Origin: Candidatus Acetatifactor stercoripullorum
GTDB taxonomy: Bacteria; Bacillota; Clostridia; Lachnospirales; Lachnospiraceae
NCBI GenBank assembly: GCA_019114005.1
Contig: DXGH01000033.1
Span: forward strand, 1 to 55,968
Direction: 5' to 3'
Length of the DNA stretch: 55,968 nucleotides
The notes below the pieces were generated by a model. The model searched no databases. It had not been told where the DNA came from and saw nothing but the letters and a program-made list of their open reading frames with translations. Shown here one piece after another: positions 35,001-43,702 of this stretch (positions are counted from its first letter, which is position 1; every line of letters begins with the position of its first letter). Position numbers and translations under genes: made by a program.

Positions 35001-36029
35001 ATGAAATTTTACCATATCACAGAAAAGCCTTTGAAAATATACGGACTTGCGGTGGCAGACAAAGAGACGAGACGCTTTTGGAAGCTGACCGAGGAGGCTC
35101 TTGCAAAGTTTCCCCAGTATGATTACCTGGGAAGAAGAGCCTGCGGAGGAAGAGTGCGCTTCTGTACGGATTCTCCCCGCATGACGATTCGGATGACACT
35201 TGCCCAGACAAAGGAGGACATCAATATTCCCCTTTCCGGCTCGGCGGGAGCGGATATTTATCTGGGGAGCGGAAAAGACGCGGTATTTTTGGGATATCTG
35301 GCGCCGGCTGTTCATGTGATGGAAGAGATCACCGTGGAAAAAACCTTTGAGAAAAACGGGGAAATGGAGCTTGTCACCATAAATTTTCCCAGAAACGATC
35401 ATCTGTTGTCCATGGAGGTAGGCGTGGAGGAAAACGCCCAGATGAAAGAAGCCCCGGAATATTCCATTCAGGAACCCATTGTGTTTTACGGCTCTTCCAT
35501 TACAGAGGGAGGCTGTGCCTCCAGGGCAGGCAATGCCTACACAAGTATTTTGGGCCGCTGGCTGGATGCGGACTATATCAATCTGGGATTTTCCGGCAGT
35601 GCAAGGGGAGAAGAGGAAATGGCCAGATATATTGCGGGAATCTCCCCCATGAGCCTGTTTGTCTATGATTATGATCACAACGCGCCGGATGCGGCGTGGC
35701 TTGCAAGGACCCATGAGCCTTTCTTCCGTATCATCCGGGAAAGCAGGCCGGATCTTCCGGTGGTGATGCTTACCAGGCCCGATGTGGATAAGGAACCCTT
35801 GGAGGCCAAAGAGAGAAGGGATATCATCCACCGGACCTATGAAAATGCCAGAAAGGCGGGGGATGAGCTGGTATGGTTTGTGGATGGGGGAACTTACTTC
35901 GGGTCCGAGGGACGCAGTGAGTGCACTGTGGATGGAACCCACCCCAATGCTTTGGGATTTATGCGTATGGCCCAGACCCTGTATCCGGTGCTGAAAATGG
36001 CGTTGAAGGCCCGTCCGCCAAAAGCCTGA
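35001..36029 (+). CDS. SGNH/GDSL-type hydrolase with N-terminal jelly-roll domain
   Basis: About 342 residues, no signal peptide. The N-terminal half (about 1-140) is a beta-rich domain often found before this type of SGNH esterase. The C-terminal half has IVFYGSSITEGGCASRAGNAY (block I serine), YINLGFSGSARGEEEMARYI (block II/III glycine and related residues) and CTVDGTHPNALGFMRMA (block V D-x-x-H). Probably a carbohydrate or acyl esterase; substrate unknown. The first ATG of the open frame is at 34926; 35001 is chosen for the GAGAGGA site and because homologous sequence appears to begin there. Divergent from argG. Confidence 0.8.
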   Translation: MKFYHITEKPLKIYGLAVADKETRRFWKLTEEALAKFPQYDYLGRRACGGRVRFCTDSPRMTIRMTLAQTKEDINIPLSGSAGADIYLGSGKDAVFLGYLAPAVHVMEEITVEKTFEKNGEMELVTINFPRNDHLLSMEVGVEENAQMKEAPEYSIQEPIVFYGSSITEGGCASRAGNAYTSILGRWLDADYINLGFSGSARGEEEMARYIAGISPMSLFVYDYDHNAPDAAWLARTHEPFFRIIRESRPDLPVVMLTRPDVDKEPLEAKERRDIIHRTYENARKAGDELVWFVDGGTYFGSEGRSECTVDGTHPNALGFMRMAQTLYPVLKMALKARPPKA

Positions 36030-36080
36030 CGGACATGAAGGATATGGATGAGATTGAATAAACATACATATATTTAATTA

Positions 36081-36133
36081 TTTTTGCATAAAAATAAAAA
36101 AGTAGTGGACATTTATGCAAAAAGTGGTATGAT
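36081..36133 (+). promoter_or_regulatory. argC promoter with paired ArgR-like inverted repeat
   Basis: TGGACA, 16 bp, TATGAT form the promoter. A perfect 12-bp inverted repeat, TTTTTGCATAAA and TTTATGCAAAAA, surrounds the -35 box with 19 bp between the arms; the second arm lies in the spacer. TGCATAAAAATAAA in the first arm fits the ArgR box in 11 of 14 places. Likely arginine repression of the operon. Confidence 0.5.
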
Positions 36134-36181
36134 TACAAAAGATGATGTTGAAACCAAAAGATTTTTCAGGGAGCGGAAGCT

Positions 36182-37240
36182 ATGATAAAAGCGGGTATTA
36201 TCGGCGCAACCGGCTACGCAGGCGGGGAGCTGGTGAGAATTTTAAAAAACCACAAGGATGTGGAAATTGTCTGGTATGGTTCTAAAAGCTACATAGACAA
36301 AAGGTACAGCCAGGTGTACCAGAATCTGTTTCAGATTGTGGAGGATGTCTGCAGGGATGATAATCTTTCTCTTCTTGCCGGGCAGGTGGATGTGATCTTC
36401 ACTGCAACCCCTCAGGGATTTTTAGCGGGAATTTTGACAGAGGAGATTCTCTCCAAGGTAAAAATTGTGGACTTGTCCGCAGACTACCGCATCAAGGATG
36501 TGGCTGTCTATGAGAAATGGTATGGAATAGAGCACAAGTCCCCTCAGTTTATAAAGGAGGCGGTTTATGGGCTCTGCGAGCTGAACCGCAGTCAGATTAC
36601 GGCAGATACAAGGTTGGTGGCGAATCCCGGCTGCTACACCACCTGCTCCATTCTCACGGCGTATCCGCTGGTGAAGGAGGGGCTGATTGATGCGGACACC
36701 TTGATCGTGGATGCAAAATCGGGAACCTCTGGAGCGGGACGGGGAGCCAAGGTGCAGAACCTGTTCTGCGAGGTCAATGAAAATATGAAGGCTTACGGAG
36801 TGGCAAGCCACAGACATACGCCGGAGATAGAGGAGCAGCTTGGATACGCCTCCGGCAGCCAGGTGACCATTAATTTCACGCCCCATCTGGTGCCTATGAA
36901 CAGGGGGATTCTGGTCACGGAGTACGCTTCTCTTAAGAGAAAAGAGGATGGAACGCTTCCCTCCTATGAGGAGATCAAAGCGGTCTATGACAAGTATTAC
37001 GGAGGGGAACGGTTCATCCGCATGCTGGAGAAGGGAGTCTGCCCGGAAACCAAGTGGGTGGAGGGCAGCAACTATGTGGATATCGGCTTTGTGATCGATG
37101 AGCGTACAGGGCGCATTGTGATGATGGGTGCTCTGGATAATCTGGTAAAGGGCGCGGCGGGGCAGGCGGTGCAGAACATGAATCTGCTCTTTGGACTGCC
37201 GGAGGAAGAAGGACTGGATCTGATTCCCTGCTTCCCCTGA
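36182..37240 (+). CDS. argC: N-acetyl-gamma-glutamyl-phosphate reductase
   Basis: A 352-residue NADPH-dependent reductase, third step of arginine synthesis. The nucleotide-binding GIIGATGYAGGELVRIL is at the N-terminus, and the catalytic cysteine lies in VANPGCYTTCSILTAYPL. DAKSGTSGAGRGAK and ASHRHTPEIEEQL follow, all diagnostic. First gene of the arg operon, behind an ArgR-like promoter. Confidence 0.97.
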   Translation: MIKAGIIGATGYAGGELVRILKNHKDVEIVWYGSKSYIDKRYSQVYQNLFQIVEDVCRDDNLSLLAGQVDVIFTATPQGFLAGILTEEILSKVKIVDLSADYRIKDVAVYEKWYGIEHKSPQFIKEAVYGLCELNRSQITADTRLVANPGCYTTCSILTAYPLVKEGLIDADTLIVDAKSGTSGAGRGAKVQNLFCEVNENMKAYGVASHRHTPEIEEQLGYASGSQVTINFTPHLVPMNRGILVTEYASLKRKEDGTLPSYEEIKAVYDKYYGGERFIRMLEKGVCPETKWVEGSNYVDIGFVIDERTGRIVMMGALDNLVKGAAGQAVQNMNLLFGLPEEEGLDLIPCFP

Positions 37241-37268
37241 GAAAAAACGAAAAGCGCGGAGGATTCAC

Positions 37269-37799
37269 ATGGAGGGACATTTGACAAAAAAGGGCGAGGA
37301 AGAAAGGGAGTTTAAGGAGCTGGCGGTCTATGAGCTGCTGGATGATCTGGGGATTTCCTATACCCGTCTGGATCATGAGGCCGTTTACACTATAGAGGGC
37401 TGCGATGAGATCGGCGGGCTTTTGGGGGTTAAGCTCTGCAAAAATCTTTTTTTGTGCAATTCCCAGAGGACAAAATTTTATCTGCTTATGATGCCGGGGG
37501 ATAAGCGGTTTGTAACCAGGGAGTTCTGCCGCCAGATACAAAGCCCCCGGCTGAGCTTTGCACCGCCAGAGTACATGGAGCAGTTTTTGAACATTACACC
37601 GGGAAGCGTAAGCGTCATGGGACTGATGAACGACACGGAAAACAGGGTGCAGCTGGTGATTGACAGACAGGTGCTTGAAATGGAGTACATTGGGTGCCAC
37701 CCTTGTGTGAACACCAGCAGCATTCGTCTTTCCACAAAGGATCTGGCAGAAAAATTTCTGCCCCGGGTAAAGCATGATTATTGGACAGTGGAGCTGTAG
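37269..37799 (+). CDS. Prolyl-tRNA deacylase / YbaK-EbsC domain protein (PrdX type)
   Basis: A 176-residue free-standing editing domain. It matches the PrdX/ProX group, which clears mischarged (Ala-) tRNA-Pro in trans. Marks: LDDLGISYTRLDHEAVYTIEGCDEIGG, KLCKNLFLCNSQRTKFYLLMMPGDKRF, ITPGSVSVMGLMNDTENRVQLVID and the C-terminal YIGCHPCVNTSSIRLSTKDL. Its place between argC and the GNAT gene is unexpected for a translation-quality protein. The next gene begins 29 bp downstream. Confidence 0.85.
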   Translation: MEGHLTKKGEEEREFKELAVYELLDDLGISYTRLDHEAVYTIEGCDEIGGLLGVKLCKNLFLCNSQRTKFYLLMMPGDKRFVTREFCRQIQSPRLSFAPPEYMEQFLNITPGSVSVMGLMNDTENRVQLVIDRQVLEMEYIGCHPCVNTSSIRLSTKDLAEKFLPRVKHDYWTVEL

Positions 37800-37828
37800 C
37801 GGACAGTTTTTCGGGAAAGGATTTTAGG

Positions 37829-38293
37829 ATGGAAAAGGATCAGTTTGTCATAAGAACAATGAAAATAGAGGATTACGATGGACTGAGGGCCCTTTGGATG
37901 ACCATAAAGGGCTTCGGCATTCGAAGCATTGACGATTCCAGAGAGGGCGTGGCGCGCTTCCTTGCCCGCAATCCGGGCACCAGCGTGGTGGCTCTCTCAC
38001 CGGATGAAGAGGTGGTGGGAGGGATTCTGTGCGGCCATGACGGAAGACGGGGCTGTCTGTATCATGTATGCGTCAGGGAGGATTACAGGAGGCACGGCAT
38101 CGGCAAGGCCATGGTGGTCTACTGTATGAATGCGCTGAAGGCTGAAAATATCAATAAGGTGAGTCTCATAGCCTTTACGAAAAATGATGTGGGAAACGCA
38201 TTTTGGAACTGCATCGGCTGGACAAAGAGACAGGATTTGAATTATTATGATTTTACCCTCAATGAAGAAAATATTACGGCATTCAACCGTTGA
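37829..38293 (+). CDS. GNAT family N-acetyltransferase in the arg operon
   Basis: A 154-residue GNAT protein. The acetyl-CoA site is in CVREDYRRHGIGKAMVVYCM (R-x-x-G-x-G/A pattern), and a C-terminal NDVGNAFWNCIGWTKR motif follows. ATG 37829 has GGAAAGG at good spacing; an upstream start at 37781 lies inside the previous gene. Because it is embedded in an arginine operon without argA, it is a candidate short N-acetylglutamate synthase (as in the short ArgA of mycobacteria), but ribosomal-protein or small-molecule acetylation are equally possible from sequence. Confidence 0.8.
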   Translation: MEKDQFVIRTMKIEDYDGLRALWMTIKGFGIRSIDDSREGVARFLARNPGTSVVALSPDEEVVGGILCGHDGRRGCLYHVCVREDYRRHGIGKAMVVYCMNALKAENINKVSLIAFTKNDVGNAFWNCIGWTKRQDLNYYDFTLNEENITAFNR

Positions 38294-38325
38294 GAAGGTC
38301 GCGAGCATGGACAGGAGGTATGGAG

Positions 38326-39549
38326 ATGAAGCAGATAGAAGGCGGCGTGACTGCGGCAAAGGGCTTTGAGGCCGCAGGAGCGGAAGCAGAGGTGAAATAT
38401 AAGGGCAGGAAAGATGTGGCGTTGATTATGAGCGAGGCGCCCTGCAGGGCGGCAGGCACCTTTACCACAAATGTGGTGAAGGCTGCGCCGGTGCTTTGGG
38501 ATAAGGAAGTAGTGGAAGCTTCCCCCTATGTGCAGGCAGTGGTGATAAACTCTGGGATAGCAAACGCCTGTACCGGAAAACAGGGGACGGAGTGCTGCAG
38601 GGAGGAGGCCCGGTGGGCCGGGGAGCTGTTGGGAATCCCGCAGAGCGCAGTTTTGGTGGCTTCCACGGGAGAAATCGGAAGGCAGATTCCCATGGACAGA
38701 ATCCATGAGGGCATAGAGAAGGCGGCAGCTGCCAAAAGCGGCACGCTGCAGGCAGGACTTGACGCGGCCCAGGCCATTATGACCACGGACACCGTGCCTA
38801 AGCAGATCGCCGTTGAGACAACCATCGGGGGAAAAACAGTGACCCTTGGGGGGATGTGCAAGGGCTCCGGAATGATTCATCCCAATATGTGCACCATGCT
38901 CTGCTTTATCACTACGGATGCCAACATTTCAAAGGATATGCTGAAAAAGGCGGTAAGCGCTGATGTGAAGGATTCCTTTAACATGATATCTGTGGACGGA
39001 GACACCTCCACCAACGATACCTTTCTGGTGCTGGCAAACGGCATGGCGGGGAACCCTGAGATCACAACAGAGGGAGCTGATTTTGACGCCTTTTGCCAGG
39101 CCCTTGCCTTTCTGACTACCCGCCTTGCCCGGATGATAGCCGGGGATGGGGAGGGCGCCACCGCCTTGTTTGAAACGAAGGTGGTGGGAGCGGCCACAAA
39201 GGAGGACGCCCGGGTGCTTGCAAAGTCGGTGATCTGCTCCTCTCTGACCAAGGCGGCCATCTTCGGACACGACGCAAACTGGGGACGCATTTTGTGTGCT
39301 CTTGGCTATTCCGGTGCAGACTTTGATCCCGACAATGTGGATTTGTATTTTCAGGGGAAAAACGGAAAGATTCATATTTTCGGAAACGGAAACGCCTGCG
39401 ATTACAGTGAGGAGGAGGCCTCACAGCTTTTGTCGCAGCCGGAGGTCTGTGTGCTGGTGGATATGCACATGGGAAATGAGGAGGCCACAGCCTGGGGCTG
39501 CGATCTGAGCTATGACTATGTGAGAATCAATGCGGATTACCGTTCTTGA
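38326..39549 (+). CDS. argJ: Glutamate N-acetyltransferase / amino-acid acetyltransferase ArgJ
   Basis: A 407-residue ornithine acetyltransferase that recycles acetyl groups from N-acetylornithine to glutamate. The self-cleavage region is visible in [20 protein letters not shown], where the threonine of CTML should become the N-terminal nucleophile of the beta chain. [16 protein letters not shown] and [18 protein letters not shown] also fit. The start at 38326 is set by AGGAGG seven bases before. Whether the enzyme is mono- or bifunctional cannot be read from sequence. Confidence 0.95.
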   Translation: MKQIEGGVTAAKGFEAAGAEAEVKYKGRKDVALIMSEAPCRAAGTFTTNVVKAAPVLWDKEVVEASPYVQAVVINSGIANACTGKQGTECCREEARWAGELLGIPQSAVLVASTGEIGRQIPMDRIHEGIEKAAAAKSGTLQAGLDAAQAIMTTDTVPKQIAVETTIGGKTVTLGGMCKGSGMIHPNMCTMLCFITTDANISKDMLKKAVSADVKDSFNMISVDGDTSTNDTFLVLANGMAGNPEITTEGADFDAFCQALAFLTTRLARMIAGDGEGATALFETKVVGAATKEDARVLAKSVICSSLTKAAIFGHDANWGRILCALGYSGADFDPDNVDLYFQGKNGKIHIFGNGNACDYSEEEASQLLSQPEVCVLVDMHMGNEEATAWGCDLSYDYVRINADYRS

Positions 39550-40466
39550 TGAATAAAGGAAAGGATGCGGACGGGACTATGGAAAAGGATATGGAGCAGG
39601 TTCTGCGAAAGGCTGAGGTTTTGATCGAAGCGCTCCCTTACATACAGAAATTCAATCGAAAGATTATTGTGGTAAAGTATGGCGGCAGCGCCATGAGCAA
39701 TGAAGCGCTGCAGAAAAATGTCATAAAGGATGTGACACTGCTTAAGCTGGTGGGCTTTAAGCCCATCATTGTCCACGGGGGCGGCAAGGAGATCAGCCGC
39801 TGGGTGGGAAAGGTCGGCAAGGAGGCAAAATTTATAAACGGCCTGCGGGTTACCGATGAGGAGACTATGGAGATTGCCGAGATGGTGCTGGGAAAGGTAA
39901 ACAAGCAGCTTGTGACTATGGTGCAGGAGCTGGGAGTGAAGGCAGTGGGCATCAGCGGAAAGGACGGAGGCCTCCTGAACGTGGAAAAGAAATATTCCGA
40001 CGGGCAGGATATCGGCTTTGTGGGGGAGATTCAGACGGTGAACCCCAAGGTGCTCTATGACCTTTTGGAGAAGGATTTTCTTCCCATTGTGGCTCCCATT
40101 GGACTGGATGAGCATTTTCAGACCTATAATATCAATGCGGACGATGCTGCCTGTGCCATTGCAACGGCGGTTCATGCGGAGAAGCTGGCGTTTTTGACGG
40201 ACATCGAGGGACTGTACCGGGATATCAATGACAAGTCCAGCTTTATTTCCCGTCTGTCGGCCTCCCAGGCGGAAGAGCTTACAGGGGGCGGGCTTATCGG
40301 CGGCGGCATGCTGCCTAAGCTGAACAACTGTATCGCGGCTGTGAGAAACGGGGTAAACAGGGTACACATTCTGGACGGCAGGATTCCTCACTGTCTGCTT
40401 TTGGAAATCTTTACCAAGGAAGGCGTGGGGACGGCTATCATAGCGGATGAAGAGCAGGGCGAATAG
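39549..40466 (+). CDS. argB: Acetylglutamate kinase
   Basis: About 305 residues of the amino-acid kinase fold, second step of arginine synthesis. Marks: [53 protein letters not shown], and the C-terminal [22 protein letters not shown]. The ATG at 39549 overlaps the argJ stop by one base and allows coupling; an ATG at 39579 (MEKDMEQVL) agrees better with where most relatives begin and is the alternative. An N-terminal helix before KIIVVKYGG suggests the arginine-inhibited type. Confidence 0.95.
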   Translation: MNKGKDADGTMEKDMEQVLRKAEVLIEALPYIQKFNRKIIVVKYGGSAMSNEALQKNVIKDVTLLKLVGFKPIIVHGGGKEISRWVGKVGKEAKFINGLRVTDEETMEIAEMVLGKVNKQLVTMVQELGVKAVGISGKDGGLLNVEKKYSDGQDIGFVGEIQTVNPKVLYDLLEKDFLPIVAPIGLDEHFQTYNINADDAACAIATAVHAEKLAFLTDIEGLYRDINDKSSFISRLSASQAEELTGGGLIGGGMLPKLNNCIAAVRNGVNRVHILDGRIPHCLLLEIFTKEGVGTAIIADEEQGE

Positions 40467-40492
40467 ACAGTAACGGGAAAGGAAATGGGAGA

Positions 40493-41689
40493 ATGAACAA
40501 TCGGGAATATATTGAAGAGGCAGAGCGGGACCTGCTTCACACCTATAATCGCTATCAGATTGTGCTGGATCGGGGAGAGGGCGTTTATCTCTATGACATA
40601 GAAGGGAAAAAATATCTGGATTTTGTGTCCGGCATTGCTGTGTTTGCCCTGGGATATGGAAATAAGGAGTACAACGATGCCCTGAAGGGACAGATTGACA
40701 AGGTGATTCATACCTCCAACTATTATTACAATGTGCCGGCCATAGAGGCTGCCAGAAAGCTGAAAAAGGTTTCCGGCATGGACAGGGTTTTCTTTACCAA
40801 CTCCGGCGCGGAGGCGGTGGAGGGCGCCATCAAGGCCGCCAGAAAATATGCGTATTTAAAGGACGGATGCCAGGATCATGAAATCATAGCCATGGAGCAT
40901 TCCTTTCACGGCAGAACCATGGGAGCCTTGTCCGTGACTGGCAATCCCAAATACAGAGAGCCCTTTGAGCCTATGATAGGACATATCAAATTTGCCAGGC
41001 TGAATGATTTTGAGAGCGTGCTTTCCCAGGTGACAGAGAAAACCTGTGCCATTCTTTTAGAGCCCGTCCAGGGGGAGGGAGGTCTTTTCCCGGCCGGGGA
41101 AGACTTTTTGAAAAAGCTGCGCCAGCTGTGCGATGAGAGGGATATTCTCCTGATGTTTGACGAGATACAGTGCGGTATGGGAAGAACAGGCTATATGTAT
41201 GCCTGGCAGCGTTTTGGGGTAAAGCCGGATATTATGACCACTGCAAAGGCCCTTGGCTGCGGCGTTCCGGTGGGAGCCTTTCTGATGACGGAAAAGACGG
41301 CGGCCCATTCTCTGGCGGCAGGAGACCACGGAACCACCTACGGGGGGAATCCCCTGGCAGCGGCCGCAGTGGAAAAAGTGCTTGATTTATTTGAAAAGGA
41401 CCATATAATAGAACATGTAAGAGAGATTGCGCCTTATCTGGAGGAGCGGCTGGATGAGCTGGCTGGCCGGTATGACTGTATTCTGGAGAGAAGAGGCGCG
41501 GGACTGATGCAGGGGCTTGTGTTTGACAGGCCTGTAAATGGTGTGATCAACAAGGCCCTTGAGATGGGACTGATTTTAATCAATGCAGGTGCAGATATTA
41601 TTCGCTTTGTCCCTCCTCTTGTAATCACCAGAGAGCATGTGGATGAGATGACGTCGATTTTAGAGGATTGTATTCGGAGCAGCATATGA
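40493..41689 (+). CDS. argD: Acetylornithine aminotransferase
   Basis: A 398-residue class III PLP aminotransferase. Marks: YLDFVSGIAVFALGYGN, VFFTNSGAEAVEGAIKAARKY, MEHSFHGRTMGALSVTGNPKYREPF, LLMFDEIQCGMGRTGYMYAWQ, and the PLP lysine in IMTTAKALGCGVPVGAF. It forms N-acetylornithine from the semialdehyde made by ArgC. The stop overlaps the next ATG (ATGA), so the solute-binding protein gene behind it is in the same operon. Confidence 0.95.
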   Translation: MNNREYIEEAERDLLHTYNRYQIVLDRGEGVYLYDIEGKKYLDFVSGIAVFALGYGNKEYNDALKGQIDKVIHTSNYYYNVPAIEAARKLKKVSGMDRVFFTNSGAEAVEGAIKAARKYAYLKDGCQDHEIIAMEHSFHGRTMGALSVTGNPKYREPFEPMIGHIKFARLNDFESVLSQVTEKTCAILLEPVQGEGGLFPAGEDFLKKLRQLCDERDILLMFDEIQCGMGRTGYMYAWQRFGVKPDIMTTAKALGCGVPVGAFLMTEKTAAHSLAAGDHGTTYGGNPLAAAAVEKVLDLFEKDHIIEHVREIAPYLEERLDELAGRYDCILERRGAGLMQGLVFDRPVNGVINKALEMGLILINAGADIIRFVPPLVITREHVDEMTSILEDCIRSSI

Positions 41690-43092
41690 GTTTAAAAAAG
41701 AGATTGGCTGCCTCGGCTGCCGTGATTGCCATGGCGGCCGGGGTGATCTATGGAAGTACCCTGGAAATGAGCGGCGCGTCGGCGGAGGGCGGCCGCTTAT
41801 CTTGGTTTGGCAATAAAGAGACTTTATACTTTTGGTATACGGATGACTCCATGACCAGCTTTATCAACAGCGCGGCAGTTTCCTTCGGGGAAAAAGAGGG
41901 AGTGCGGGTGATTCCCATGCTGACCTCGGACAGCGAATATTTAGAGGCAGTGAACGAGGCGTCCCTGTATTCCAGGCAGATTCCCGACGTCTATGTGATC
42001 AGCCATGACGCGCTGGAAAAGGCTTATCTTGCGGGACTGGCCGTACCGGTGGAGGATGAGCAGAATATCTGTAATGAATCTTATTTTCCCCCATCAGCGC
42101 TGGCGGCGGTTTCCTATCAGGGTAAGACGGTAGCTTACCCCTTTTTCTATGAGACCAGCGCTCTTGTGATAAACATGGATTATCTGGAACAATGGGCGCT
42201 GCAGCAGGCAAAACGGGAGCTGACGGGAGCGGATGTGGATGCCGGGGAAGGCGCCCAGGAGATTTCCCAGGAGGCTGTGGAGGCTTTGGACCAGACGGTT
42301 TTGGCCCAGAAAACCCAGGAATATCTGGAGGCGGGCATTCCCCAGACGGTGGATGAAATTTTGAGCATTGCGGATACCTTTGACGTTCCAGAGGGTGTGG
42401 AAGGCATTATGAAATGGGACGTGTCCGATATCTTTTACAACTACTGGATCGTGGGGAATTATATGATCGTAGGGGGAGAGACCGGGGACGATGCGGGCAA
42501 CATCAATATCAACAACGAGGAGGCCATATCCTGCCTTGAGGTATACAAAGCGTTAAACCAGTTCTTTTACATCGAATCGGACACGGTAACCTATGATTCC
42601 GTGATACAGGATTTTATCGATGGGAAAACGGTATTTACCATAGGTACCACAGATGTGGCAGAAAGGCTGGAGGAAGCAAGGGCAGAGGGAAGCCTTGGCT
42701 TTGAATATGGAATTGTGCCCATGCCCGATGTAAGCGGTGAGCTGAAAAGCCGTTCTCTTTCGGTGACCAATGTAGTGGCCATAAACGGGTACTCCCAGCA
42801 TAAGGAGCTGGCCAACCGCTTTGCTGCCTATCTGGTGGATGAGTACGCCAATGAGCTGTATGAGAGAACCGGAAAGGTGTCAGCCAATCTGACGGTGAAT
42901 GAGGACAATACAGCTCTCCAGGCTTTTATGGAGGAGTATGCGGAAAGCATGCCTCTGCCTAAAATGATGGAGACAGGAAATTTCTGGATGCAGCTTGAGA
43001 TTTTGTTTTCAAAGGTGTGGAATGGAGAGGATGTGGCGGCGCTGGTGCAGCAGCTGGCGGATCAGATTACCTCTCAGATGAGCGCGGGCTGA
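41686..43092 (+). CDS. Extracellular solute-binding protein at the end of the arg operon
   Basis: About 468 residues. An N-terminal signal peptide (MSLKKRLAASAAVIAMAAGV) without a lipobox cysteine is followed by a family 1-type binding-protein fold: TLYFWYTDDSMTSFINSAA, VRVIPMLTSDSEYLEAVNEASLYSRQIPDVYVISHDAL, and late features such as FTIGTTDVAERLEEARAEG and EYGIVPMPDV. The fold is usual for sugar uptake. Here it is coupled by ATGA to argD, with no permease or ATPase gene beside it, so its partner transporter, if any, is elsewhere. Ligand unknown. Confidence 0.82.
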   Translation: MSLKKRLAASAAVIAMAAGVIYGSTLEMSGASAEGGRLSWFGNKETLYFWYTDDSMTSFINSAAVSFGEKEGVRVIPMLTSDSEYLEAVNEASLYSRQIPDVYVISHDALEKAYLAGLAVPVEDEQNICNESYFPPSALAAVSYQGKTVAYPFFYETSALVINMDYLEQWALQQAKRELTGADVDAGEGAQEISQEAVEALDQTVLAQKTQEYLEAGIPQTVDEILSIADTFDVPEGVEGIMKWDVSDIFYNYWIVGNYMIVGGETGDDAGNININNEEAISCLEVYKALNQFFYIESDTVTYDSVIQDFIDGKTVFTIGTTDVAERLEEARAEGSLGFEYGIVPMPDVSGELKSRSLSVTNVVAINGYSQHKELANRFAAYLVDEYANELYERTGKVSANLTVNEDNTALQAFMEEYAESMPLPKMMETGNFWMQLEILFSKVWNGEDVAALVQQLADQITSQMSAG

Positions 43093-43119
43093 TGGAATGC
43101 GGTTTTTATGTATAAATTA

Positions 43120-43181
43120 CCAATCATGGGAAACGCTATGGGTATCTGAAAGAAAGGCGGTTTTTCCATGATTGGTTTTTT
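43120..43181 (+). terminator. Terminator hairpin that contains the next gene's start codon
   Basis: A 14-bp stem with one G-U pair (5' arm CCAATCATGGGAAA, 3' arm TTTTCCATGATTGG) and a 28-nt loop, followed by six T residues. It has the form of the arg operon's terminator. The 3' arm and T tract are the first codons of the YdcZ-type gene, and its ribosome binding site lies in the loop, so the fold would also hide the start codon. Confidence 0.7.
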
Positions 43182-43599
43182 GATTGCCCTGATTTCCGGG
43201 GCGCTTATGAGTATTCAGGGAGTGTTTAACACACAGGTTACAAAGGCCTCCAGCATTTGGAGCGCCAGCGCCTTTGTGCAGTTTACTGCGCTTTTGGTCT
43301 GTCTGGGAGCCTGGCTCTGCACAGACAGAAGTTCTCTTTTGAATGTGTGGCAGGTGCAGCCCAAGTATATGCTGCTTGGGGGCGCCATCGGAGCCTTTAT
43401 CACCTATACGGTGATCAAGAGCATGGATGCACTGGGGCCTGCAAAAGCGGTGATGCTCATTGTGACGGCCCAGCTGGCAGTGGCATATCTGATAGAGCTT
43501 TTCGGGCTTTTTGGCACAGAAAAACAGCCCTGGGAATGGAGAAAGGCTTTGGGAATGGGAATTGCCATCGCAGGCATTATTATTTTTAAATGGAAATGA
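43168..43599 (+). CDS. YdcZ/DUF606-type DMT transporter
   Basis: A 143-residue membrane protein with about five segments: MIGFLIALISGALMSIQGVFNTQVT, ASAFVQFTALLVCLGAWLC, MLLGGAIGAFITYTVIKSMDALGPAKAVMLIVTAQL, and a C-terminal GMGIAIAGIIIFKWK. This half-size DMT-superfamily group (DUF606) probably works as a dimer. Substrate unknown. Its start codon is inside a terminator-like hairpin, which may control expression. Confidence 0.85.
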   Translation: MIGFLIALISGALMSIQGVFNTQVTKASSIWSASAFVQFTALLVCLGAWLCTDRSSLLNVWQVQPKYMLLGGAIGAFITYTVIKSMDALGPAKAVMLIVTAQLAVAYLIELFGLFGTEKQPWEWRKALGMGIAIAGIIIFKWK

Positions 43600-43608
43600 A
43601 AATCTCAC

Positions 43609-43637
43609 TTGTAAATTGGGGGCAATTCCTTTACAAT
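43609..43637 (+). promoter_or_regulatory. Promoter of comEA
   Basis: TTGTAA, 17 bp, TACAAT, 66 bp before the comEA ATG. The boxes are near consensus with ideal spacing. Confidence 0.6.
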
Positions 43638-43702
43638 AAATACAATCAGCATAGAGAGGCAATCCTTTGATTTTTCGGAAGATACCGGAAAGGAGGAGGA
43701 CT

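Noticed and set aside
34977..36065. Long minus-strand frame opposite the SGNH hydrolase gene
   Set aside because: Basic, low-quality composition and no motif, while the plus strand carries complete SGNH blocks.
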